From Azolla pinnata (taxonomy: Eukaryota > Streptophyta > Polypodiopsida > Salviniales > Salviniaceae), in NCBI GenBank assembly GCA_037176905.1, contig JBBBWG010020001.1, positions 39,815 to 64,173 of the forward strand: a DNA stretch of 24,359 nucleotides, read 5' to 3'. Positions within the stretch are counted from its first letter, which is position 1. Every line of letters starts with the position of its first letter. The notes beneath the pieces are model-generated. The model had not been told where the DNA came from. It saw only the letters and a list, made by a program, of their open reading frames with translations, and did not search any database. A program made the translations under genes and the position numbers. Positions 1 through 9,500 of this stretch are shown in pieces.

Positions 1-685
1 ACATACATACATACATCTACACGTACATCGTACACACATCAGCATGCACGCATGCACTTGCATTGCATGCATACATACACACACACACATACATACATAC
101 ATCTACGCGTACATCGTACACACATCAGCATGCATGCAAAGCTCATTCACGCGATGGTCGATCGAGAGATGCATCGCATCGCATTGCATTGCATTGCATT
201 GCACGCTCCTCTTTCATTCGATCCACCAACGGTAAAAAAAACAAACAAAAAACAAAGAAATTGAGGGCACGATATCCTCCTCTCCCGAGCCTCAGAACGG
301 GTTAAAAACCGGGGAGGCGTAGTGCCCACGACTCACTCCTCTCTTTTCTTCTAGTGCTCCGAAGGGCCCTTACGTACGTACGTACGTACACACGTACACA
401 GGTGCATACATACGTATGTACGTGTATTCGCATGTGCCGTGAACATGAATGAACGAATGGATGAATGAATGAATGAATGAATGAATGGATGGATGAATGA
501 GTGAATGAATGTACGTACGTACGTATTTATGTACGTATGAATGCGAGCTTGAATGAAGAGAGAAAGTGGGTTTCACGCGTTGCGGCGATAGATCAGCACG
601 CGTCCGACTGACAAACAGCACACGCAGAGCCCAACCACCACCACTGTGTTTCATCAAAAAAGGAAGAGAAGAGAAGAGAAGGTAA

Positions 686-870
686 GAGAAGGTTGTTCAG
701 TGGGGACCAAGAGGTCATGAGTTCAATCAAACCCTTGACACTCTGCGGAAAAGTATCTTCTAAAACCTTTGGTAATATGGTTTCAACAGTTGAGAAGCGG
801 TAGCCGGCGAGATTCGAACTCTTGGTTGGCTTGTTCAGTAGGAATCAAGAGACTTGTACCACTAGGGAAG
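686..870. mobile_element. tRNA-derived SINE-like remnant(s)
   Basis: On the plus strand, TTGTTCAGTGG (from about 692) resembles a Pol III box A, and GAGTTCAATC (from about 719) resembles a degenerate box B at suitable spacing. On the minus strand, AGTTCGAATCTC (reverse complement of about 809-820) is a very good box B. A second TTGTTCAGTAGG-type string lies at about 833, about 139 bp after the first, so the two halves may be a partial duplication. No poly-A or poly-T tail or target-site duplication could be defined. It could be an old plant SINE or chance similarity to a tRNA. Confidence 0.35.
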
Positions 871-1228
871 AAAAAGAGAAAGAGAGAGACAAAACCTTTA
901 GCGCCGATGCAAACCGACATTAGCATCGCCAACGGCTACCTTTGCTTTCTTTCCTACCTTTTCTTCTTCGCTCGTTCCATCTTTCCAAAGCGCTTGGCAA
1001 GAATCGATCGATCCGATGAGCATGCACGCACCATAGTGAGCTCCGATGCGCGCGGATTTCTTTATTTACTGCGGCCCACGGATCGATCGGCCGCCCGATG
1101 AACGAATGAATCGATGAGCAAACCATGGCATAGCTGTAAAAAATAACAAAGAAGAAAAAACACATAAACAAAAAAGCTCGCAAAAGATCTACCAAAGTTT
1201 TTCGCATCGCAACGCATACATACATAGA

Positions 1229-1300
1229 ACGTAACATTCGCAAGCTTCTGGTTTCTGCAAACGCGAATGTGCAGTTTGCAAATGTTTGCGAATGTTACGT
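1229..1300. repeat. Inverted repeat, 15-bp perfect arms
   Basis: ACGTAACATTCGCAA (1229-1243) is the exact reverse complement of 1286-1300. A second, 6-bp pair (GCAAAC at 1257-1262, GTTTGC at 1274-1279) nests inside the 42-nt interval, so a two-storey hairpin could form. No terminal features of a transposon were seen. Confidence 0.6.
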
Positions 1301-1569
1301 GTTTTGGTTTTTCTTTTTTTCTTTTTTTTAGAACAAAAATAAAACATCCTAAATTTCTCCCTTTTCTTCAGACAGAAAAATAGCTTATATTTCTTACCAT
1401 TTAAATATTTTATTAAATTTACCATTCTCCGGGTGGGTCTAAAACATATACATTAGGTGATTTATCAATCTCGAATGCTCGAATCATTCTCGATTGCGCT
1501 TGCAACTTGCATAAGCATGATTCATTCATTCTATGGATACATATAATTACATACATGCACACACACATG

Positions 1570-1600
<31 letters not shown>

Positions 1601-2835
1601 GGATGCATAGACATTGGGGTCGCATCATCGCAAAGTGTTTTGCGAGTGTGAACCCCACCATTGAACAGCAGCACCACCACCCAACATCTTTCTTTCTTTC
1701 TTTTCTTCCTTTCTTCCTACCTTCCTTTGCTTCCAATTACACACAGACATATGCTTACCCGGAGCCCGCCATTGGACGGGGCTGGTCTGATGAAGCGCGT
1801 GGGTGTGAAAGAGACTCGGCTCGCCTTCGCTCCCCCGTTCCGATTGCGTCGCGTTCCCGTCTGTTGGGTTCGAGAAGAACATGCATGGACCATGATTCAT
1901 TCATTGGCCTAAAAATGTGAAAGAAAGAAAGGGAAGAGAGAAGATTGGGGAAGGGGTCTTTTTTTCTTTGCTCTTTTTCTTTTGGGGCCCCAATGCATGT
2001 GTTCTCACCAAAAACAAGTACAAAAACAATCTAGAAAAAAGAGGGAAAAAAAAGCCTCCTATTCTTTTTCTTCTTTCTTTTTCTTCCTTCCTTCCTTCCT
2101 CTTCTTCTTCTTCTTCAGAAAGCTGGTTAAAGCGGTAAGTGCACGCAATCTACGACCCGTCGAAAAAAAAAAATCTCATGACGTGGCGCACACGACCAAA
2201 AACACAGAAAACAGAAACAGAAAAGAAAGAAAATTTCCAAGATATATGTAGAGACACGTATTAGATACATGTATGCATCGTGCATATGCATTGTATATCT
2301 AAATATGTATGTATATATATGTATATGTATATGCATCTGTGTTTGTATGCATGGTATTATATATATGGATGGACATCTGGACAGATTAGGCACCCCGAAA
2401 ATCAATGAGTTATTTTACATCCCACAATATAATTGATTCCAATTCATTTCTTCTCAATCCAATCCCCTCCCACTGTTTTGGGTCCTCCTTTTTTTTGACC
2501 CTTTAAACAACAAAACAAAATCCCCTAAAAAAGAAAAACAAAAAAGAGAGTAAAAATATCTCTCTCCGTGTGTGTTTTTCCGAGATAGTTTTGTTTTCTC
2601 GCTCTCTCTCTCGCCCTCTCTCTCTCCTTTTGTTTTGTTTTTTTTTGTGGTTTTGGTTTTCTCGCTCCGTGAAGAAAAAAGGCCCAACAAAAAAAAGAAA
2701 GTGGCCAAAAAAAGAAAAAGAAGGAATATCAGATGTTGAAAAAAGAAAGGGGGGGAAAAAAAGGGCAGAGGGGCACGTACCTGACTTGTGTGCTGCTTTT
2801 GGCATGTGGCCATGGGTGCATGCATGTCGCGCGCC

Positions 2836-3154
2836 GATGGATGATGATGATGGTGGTGGTGGTGATGGTGGTGATGGTGGTTGTGATGATGGTGTGGTGG
2901 CGATTGTGGTAGATGATGGTGGTGGTGGTGGTGATGATGGTGGTGGTGGTGGTGATGATGATGGTGGTGGTGATGATGGTGGTGGTGATGATGGTGGTGA
3001 TGATGGTGATGATGGTGGTGATGATGATGGTGGTGATGATGGTGGTGGTGATGATGATGGTGGTGATGATGATGGTGATGATGGTGATGGTGGTGATGAT
3101 GATGGTGGTGGTGATGATGATGATGGTGGTGGTGGTGATGATGATGGTGGTGAT
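2836..3154. repeat. GAT/GGT binary trinucleotide array
   Basis: This is an imperfect triplet array. From 2912 to 3154 it consists of 81 consecutive triplets that are all either GAT or GGT; only the middle base varies. Read on the plus strand it encodes Asp/Gly only, and on the minus strand one frame gives poly-His. It ends about 100 bp upstream of the TATA box of the 3448-4737 gene, so it sits in that promoter region. The long frames crossing it are repeat artefacts. Confidence 0.95.
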
Positions 3155-3256
3155 CACGGATAGATTGGATGGATGATGTGCGTACGTACGTACGTACATG
3201 TGATTGCATGCGTTGCATGCATGCAAATGCAATGCAAGAAGACCACCAGCACCACA

Positions 3257-3268
3257 TTATATATATAG
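3257..3268 (+). promoter_or_regulatory. TATA box for the 3448-4737 gene
   Basis: TTATATATATAG lies about 180 bp upstream of the chosen start codon, with GC-richer sequence and a pyrimidine-rich leader downstream. This fits a plant core promoter with a start site near 3290-3300. RY-type CATGCA motifs (about 3206-3226) lie just upstream. The transcription start was not determined. Confidence 0.5.
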
Positions 3269-3329
3269 AGGAAAACAGAGCGCCATTCCTTCTCCACCAT
3301 ATCTGCAGCGCTCTGCTTTTTCTCTTCCC

Positions 3330-3348
3330 TTCCATAGCTTCCAAGCTT

Positions 3349-3386
<38 letters not shown>

Positions 3387-3421
3387 ACAGACTCTTCTCT
3401 TCTTCCATAGCTTCCAAGCTT
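3330..3421 (+). repeat. 5' leader: (CT)n tract between 19-bp direct repeats
   Basis: TTCCATAGCTTCCAAGCTT occurs at 3330-3348 and again at 3403-3421, flanking a CT dinucleotide run of about 33 bp (3352-3384). A third, partial copy (CTTCCATAGCTT) follows at about 3422. CT-rich leaders are common in plant 5' UTRs; the bracketing direct repeat indicates a local duplication. Confidence 0.7.
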
Positions 3422-3447
3422 CTTCCATAGCTTCTTTCTGCCCGGCT

Positions 3448-4737
3448 ATGGGTACCTCTGTCTCAGGGAATCCTCCCCTGACGGCCGCCACCACGCCCAC
3501 TACCCGCAAGCGCCCCAGGCCTCCTCCTCTTCCATTCTCCCCTGCTCCGGATTCTAACCCTAACCCTAATTCCAAGCAGCAGCGCCACCTCGACCTGATT
3601 CCATCCCCCGCCCACCTGGAGACTCCCCCCCCCACAAACCCTAATACCTCCCTCCTGCACTCTGATTCCGGACCCGATTCTTCTCCCCCGCTGATCCGCC
3701 CCACCTCACCTGAGCACTCGCTGATCCCTAACCCTAACCCTAACCCTAACCCTAACCCTACTTCGGTCCCCTCCAGCCTGCCCATGGCTTCTCTCGCCGA
3801 CCTCGAATCGTCGCTCGACATGGCTGAGTCGCCACCGAATTCCCCTGGTTGCACGAGTGAAGAAGCCGACCTGGTGATTGCGGAGATGATGCAGAGCCTT
3901 GTGCGAGTGATCGAGAATGCCGCCCCGGCGCCGCCCGTGGTCAAGCCGCCCGTGGAATCTTCCCGATCCCTAGCTGCCCCAGCCGATCAGCCTGAATCTC
4001 AAGGCATAGACGCCGGCGAAGAGGAAGAAATCGCTGAGGAGCCGGAGGTTGTAGCCCTCGATCCCGGTGCCAGTGCTCCTGATTGGGCTGTGGAGGAAGA
4101 ATTCGGAGAGAATTGCTACTCTACTCTGGTGGATCACAATGACGCCACAGTCGATGCGAGCGAGGAGGAGGAGGAGGAGGATGAGACTGCTAAATTGAAA
4201 GGATCACTGGGTCCTGTGCTGTTGTTGTCGTCGGACCTGCAGCGGATGCTGGAAGCTTCCGATGCAGAACTCGGAATAGTCGAAACAGCTTCAGCAGCCC
4301 TAGCCGACGATGAAGAAGAAGTCGATGAACAAAGTGCAGCAGCAGCAGCAGCCTGCGGAAGAGCTGAGGAGCTGGATTTGGTACATGAATTAGCCGATGC
4401 AGCAGAAGAGGAAGGGGGAGGAGTGGTGGTGAACGCCAGTGCAGATCTGGTAGAAGAATGGGGCAGAATGATCTCTAGTTCTTCTTCCTCCTCCTCCACC
4501 TCCTCCTCCGCAGATTCTTCTCGTAAATTTAGTGGCAATGGCAATGGCAATGGCAATGGTAACCATGCTAACGGCGCCTTGGATGAAGAGATAATAGATC
4601 TATACGACGAACCCGAGAATCTGGATCCATGGGACCTTGACCCTGATGTGTTGGATAGCATCGATGAGGCTTGGGGCAGAGATGGTGAACTGGACCTGTT
4701 GCTGATCAGCAGAGAGCTGAATTCCTCTGTTGTATGA
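3448..4737 (+). CDS. Unrecognised acidic, intrinsically disordered protein (429 aa)
   Basis: This is a single open frame starting at the first ATG after the CT-rich leader and ending in TGA at 4735-4737. The frame stays open upstream to 3169, but that part crosses the TATA box, so the 3448 ATG is preferred. I do not recognise a family. The N-terminal ~120 residues are Pro/Ser/Asn-rich with a basic RKRPRP patch (possible nuclear signal) and an Asn-Pro repeat encoded by CCCTAA units. A more ordered stretch (SEEADLVIAEMMQSLVRVIE, near residues 136-155) may form a helix. The rest is strongly acidic, with Glu runs, an Ala run, a Ser run and a GNGNGNGNGN run. The C-terminus (EEIIDLYDEPENLDPWDLDP) is Asp/Trp-rich and looks like a binding motif. 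There are no catalytic or zinc motifs and no signal peptide. A nuclear regulatory role is possible but is only inference. The supporting promoter layout makes a real gene likely. Confidence 0.62.
   Translation: MGTSVSGNPPLTAATTPTTRKRPRPPPLPFSPAPDSNPNPNSKQQRHLDLIPSPAHLETPPPTNPNTSLLHSDSGPDSSPPLIRPTSPEHSLIPNPNPNPNPNPTSVPSSLPMASLADLESSLDMAESPPNSPGCTSEEADLVIAEMMQSLVRVIENAAPAPPVVKPPVESSRSLAAPADQPESQGIDAGEEEEIAEEPEVVALDPGASAPDWAVEEEFGENCYSTLVDHNDATVDASEEEEEEDETAKLKGSLGPVLLLSSDLQRMLEASDAELGIVETASAALADDEEEVDEQSAAAAAACGRAEELDLVHELADAAEEEGGGVVVNASADLVEEWGRMISSSSSSSSTSSSADSSRKFSGNGNGNGNGNHANGALDEEIIDLYDEPENLDPWDLDPDVLDSIDEAWGRDGELDLLLISRELNSSVV
3726..3760 (+). repeat. CCCTAA hexamer run inside the coding sequence
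   Basis: There are 5.8 perfect copies of CCCTAA (TTAGGG on the other strand), read in frame as alternating Asn-Pro. A shorter run of the same unit lies at 3554-3569, also read as Asn-Pro. Because the unit is 6 bp, gain or loss of copies keeps the frame. Confidence 0.95.
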
Positions 4738-6511
4738 GAAGCACACACATACACGGAGGTTCCCTTTATTTTTGTGGGCGACTCCCTTGGTGTCAGCATC
4801 TCTATGATCTCTTTTGTAGCTTGTGAATACATACAAATGGAAGAAGTACCTAGTTCTTTTCTGAAAGTCTGTGTCTCAGTATGTCTGTCTCTGACATGAA
4901 CCTGTTATGTATGTGGCCGGTTCTCATCCATGGATCGCAGAGAATTCCAACCCATAAGAACCCACAACCAAATGCATGCGCTCCATAGCTCCATCTTATC
5001 TTTTGATTTGATAGAGAACCGTGCAGTAAATGGGAGGTTCTCCAGCTTGAGGACGCTGCACCATTTCTGCTCTTTACCTTGTAGATATGTTCCTTCTTTT
5101 AGATCTCTCTTGCCTTGTGAAACTGCAAACACAGAGCGTGGAGTTGGGCACCATTTCTGCTCTTTACCTTGTAGATATATTTCTTCTTTTAGGTCTTTTT
5201 CGTTGTGAAACTGCAAACACAGAGCTTGGAGTTTTAAGGGTTTATGGTTCAACTGCTTAAACCCCTAAATCCCTCGACCCTTGCTCATCCGCTGCGTTTA
5301 GTAAGGAAATTTCATGAGCCTTGACAAAAATTACAAATTTTCTTGTTCTGACTTCCCTTTTCAACACATCAATCCACTGCATTCAAATCGAACTGTTTTA
5401 TCGACTGCAGTGTAAGTTAATATAATCATCATATCATATGCAAGCTGAGCCGAAAGGGGTCTGTTTGGGGCAGCAACTGCGGTATTGCCTGTGTTCATTC
5501 AACAGCAACAAACTTCTCGGAATTCGATATGTCCCTGAAAGAGGGCTCATATCAAACAGATCTTCTTACTAACCGGACATATCACATCATGCTGCTGACT
5601 TCTTACGCACTCAATTCAGTACTGTGAGGAGTGAGGTTGGTGATTGGCTGAGCAGCTTCCTGAACAAGCTAGCTAGCTGGATACATTAACTGAAAAAGTG
5701 AACCAGACATGCAATCCATTAGCCAGAGGTGATGAGAACTTTTACACTGTAGTATATAGACTATACTCATAAAAAAATCAAATTGCACCAAACCTCATGG
5801 AAGCAGAACAGGTCGAAACGAATTTTTCCTGAATGCTTTTGTTATAACTTATAAAAAGTAAGGCAAAGCAGACACTCAGGATATGTTGCACATCTTATAA
5901 TACTACATTTGTCGGAACACCTTTAAATCACCTCATGTGTATTTAAATTTCCCTGCAAGACACCTGTGAAGAGCTTAACAAGGTCCAGTGCCAACATTTC
6001 AAAATGTTGTTCACAGAATAATTTTGTCTGCAGTCAGGTTGGCCTTGTGGATCACCCCATCCTATACCTTTGAAACCAAATAAAAAGTTGTTTTCATACA
6101 AAAACTTGTCATTTATGTACATCCAGTATCACTGGCGCATGAAATCAAAACAAGTAACAATAACAGTTCGCATTAATAATTTGAATAAAGAGGGCTAGAA
6201 ATATGTACAGGGGGATTGTGTACCGTACACCAGGTTAATGATACCATTCTAAACAAAAACTGGCTTAGCTGAATCACTAAGGATTATCTGCCATCTTCCG
6301 ATCCCCAATCTCCTTAATAGATAAGATGAAAAGCATACAGCATACTTGATGCCTGCAGCGTTTCAATAGACTACATCAAGTACGTACTTACAAATTGTTG
6401 TGACAACAAGCTTTCTTTATGGAATCACGCTCTTCGTGCAAGCATCAAAAAATTTGATGAGGTCTGACATTGAACCTGATATCTTCAAAATGTCAGATGG
6501 CTCGTCGATCA
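4738..6511. other. Intergenic stretch between convergent genes
   Basis: This holds the presumed 3' UTR of the acidic-protein gene (left) and of the SPRTN gene (right, minus strand). Apart from the 90-bp tandem duplication listed separately I see no gene, no RNA gene and no mobile element. The open frames present are short and show no family resemblance. Confidence 0.6.
5058..5234. repeat. Tandem duplication, 90-bp period (2 copies)
   Basis: 5058-5147 and 5148-5234 align nearly end to end. Both begin GCACCATTTCTGCTCTTTAC and both carry GTGAAACTGCAAACACAGAG near the end, with a few substitutions and a short deletion in copy 2. They lie 3' of the acidic-protein gene. Confidence 0.9.
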
Positions 6512-9500
6512 TTAACTTAAATTTTTCATGCAAGCATCAATATGTTCATTGAGTTTGACATTGAACTCTCTGTCTTCAATGTTCCCTGAAAGCGAAACTT
6601 GACATATGGGACAAACTGCAGTGGATCCTGGAATAAATGAATCTCTCTGTAAGATGGCTGAATACACAAAAAGACCCTCGGTACACAAAATATGCAAAAC
6701 GAAACAAAATGTCACGTAGACAGACAAAGCTGCAATGACAAAAGAAACAAGAATTTTCCATGCGTGAGTGGAGCAAGTGCATATCATCCATGCTTGCTCC
6801 ACTCACGCATCAATTATCAAATATCCTTCTATTTGCAGGTTATAAGAGTCACGGTGAGCTATTTAGTCCAATCGTGCATCACAGGAAGTGGTATGCAATC
6901 ACATCCTCCATTAAAAGAAAAAAACAGAAGGAATGCATGCAAACAAGAAAAGGTTCAGGAAAGTCCAAGGGGAAAAAATATATCGAGCACTGATGTGTTC
7001 TGCTATAAGCTTAATTATCTATTATTAAATTACCAACAAAATCACTTTCCAGCTGTTTCTTAAATTCTGTGTCATCTTGCACACTCTGAATTAGAAGATA
7101 ATTCCATAGGTGTTTTTGGCCCCCAGCAAGCACAGGATCCAATTTAATCTCCTGTTGAGTCCTTGGACATCTTCATTTCTGATTGTCAAGCATGATCTTT
7201 TTCCATTGTAGATTTCCAAGAAAGCATACGGAAAACAGATCTAAACACCATAACAATGAAATACTTTACACATTCTCAGTCACTCTATAAGCATTACTAT
7301 GTTATCTTCACTATAAAGAATTCCGTCTCTCATTTACATAATGATCTTAAAAATATACTTCATACTTGAATGTATGCCTAGTTAAAATCTGAAGCACATT
7401 AGCAACAGGGAAAGGAAACTGAACCTTATTGAAAATGCTATTGGTGTATGCAGTGCAGGCAAGTGGAGGCCGAGGATAAAACGTGAAATCAAGTGGAGGC
7501 TGAAAGTACTCCTCACTTTAGGCTCGAAAAAACCGTAAAAAATGTAACAGAATGTCAAATCCTTAGAACAGTTTTGCATGCATCAGTTCTGTACAGTGCA
7601 AGAAATATATATCAAGGATATGGCATAAGCTAAAGTAGGGGGTGGAAACCTGTCTAAATATTCCAGCTAAAGAAGCATTGTCTGTATAAATGAAGCTTAG
7701 ATCTACTGCCATGGAAGATGAGGAATGCACGCATATTTAGGCCAGTTTAAAGCCAAAAGATCACCCAAAGTGGGGTAACAACAAAAAGCAAAACCAACAA
7801 TAGAGATGCAAGGAATCCCACTATGAGCAGTGTTTGACAAGAGCAAGGAGGAGAATGTGCATTGTTAGATGGTAATGTGGATGGAAGTAGGCAATATGTC
7901 CGTTTCTCAGGACCATCCTAATCTCTTACAAGATGACAGATTGGTTTTAACCCTTGTAATACTCTCCTTTCACAGTGAGTGGATGCATAATAGAAAACTT
8001 CCATAAGCCAGCATTGACTTACAGACACAGTTCAATAACACTTTGGCATCTAATGTGAATCTAATTTTGTTACAGTTCGTACAAGATCCTAGATATCTCC
8101 TTGAAAGAAATACCCATAACACATGTTTGAACATTCTAAAACATGAGGATTTACACAAAATATAAGAAACACACAAAATCATTGTTTTTACCTTCAGCAG
8201 CAATAACATGTCGGCTTTTTCTCGGGGTCCTCCGCTTTTTTATGAGCTTGATTGTTTTTTCCAATATCTTTCCTATGCAAAAATCATCAGATTCACGTCC
8301 ACTCACATGATTGCCAGGTGTGTCTTGAATATTTATTTCTTTTTCAGACGTTTTCTGCCTTTTCACTTCAGCGATTCCTTTATTATCAATAAAATCTAAT
8401 TTATAGTTGAATCCTGTCCTGTAACCACAATCTTGTGAGCCACATGCCATTGTCTCTCCATGTGATACTACACTTGTCTCATCACAATCCAAAAAGTTAC
8501 TTTCTATCGAAGTTACCTCAAGGCTACCCATTGTGCTCCTATTATCATGTATAGCAATATTCTGCCCCACCAGTTCTACATCATTCTTATTGTACTGAAG
8601 GAGGCGGCAACGTTTCTCAAGCTGCCTCCTTACGCTCCTCTTATTGGTCAAAAATTCCACATCTTTCTCTTCTTCTTCACCTTCAAATGCATACCAACAC
8701 TTCCATCCTATAAACCCAGTGCATTCAACGTGGTCTATATCATCGTCAGGATCAGCACACATCTTATTATGGTGCGTCTTCAATGTTACATTTCTATTCG
8801 CTTCCACCCCTCTGGAAAGAGCATCATCCATGCCATCATGAATTTCGCATCCTCCCCTCTTTGTTCTTGTAGCTACGATTTCTTCTTCACTTAGAAAGCA
8901 TGCACTGTCATCAGAATCTTCCTTTCCTTTCACAATCATCCCCTCTTTTTTAATGATCTCTTTATTGCAAGAGAAAAATCTCTCCAGTTGGCAATCTTTG
9001 TAGAGGAGAGATGTTGCCTCCTTTCCTTTATTTGGATTCTTCTCGCTTCCATTACTTACTACAGTAGGGTTTTTCTTCGTAACTTGTAATGATGATTTAT
9101 TGCCTGCACTAACTTCCATCCCTGGATTTTCATGGTCGATTACTGATATTTTCATGATGAATGAAGCTATAATGTCATGCTAACAAGATTTACCAGAAGT
9201 TTGAATTTTCCGTCTTTTGTCCTTGTAACCTTCGGGCTCTGCTATTTTCTCATACTCCCCTCCACACTGTTGCTGATGTCTTAAAATAAAAAACCGAAAG
9301 AGTCAGTCTTTCATCATTAATCAAACAGAAAAATATACAATTTTGAAAAAATGCATATGCATTCCCCTTACATGTGCCAATGACAACGTGAAATATCACA
9401 TCTGCCTTGCTTGATTTTTTTATAGCAGTCTGATTGCGATGGTGTCCTATTACTCGCTCTTTTGATCAAATCTCCACATTGAGCACACTGCTGAGGAGCA

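Larger units (their letters stand above)
1..2835. repeat. Gene-free, microsatellite-rich stretch
   Basis: No credible gene was found in this stretch. It holds compound CATA/ACAC repeats (1-135), GCATT pentamers (about 171-201), an ACGT run (371-390), GAAT/GGAT tetramers (445-525), a TACA run (about 1567-1605), CTTT/CCTT pyrimidine tracts (about 1690-1735 and 2060-2117) and a TATG/TATA patch (2260-2360). Open frames here translate to His/Thr/Tyr/Ile-rich or Lys/Phe-rich strings that simply reflect the repeats. A short SINE-like patch and one inverted repeat are listed separately. Confidence 0.8.

Noticed and set aside
2570..3163. Plus-strand frame of Asp/Gly repeats
   Set aside because: It consists only of GAT/GGT triplets plus low-complexity leader. 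There is no codon signature of a gene.
3169..3447. N-terminal extension of the acidic-protein frame from 3169
   Set aside because: It crosses the TATA box and CT-rich leader and has microsatellite-like composition (RTYVRT, LSLSLSLS).
2454..3944. Long minus-strand frame (496 aa) with a huge poly-His run
   Set aside because: It is the complement of the GAT/GGT array joined to antisense of the acidic-protein gene. No family match, and the composition is repeat-driven.
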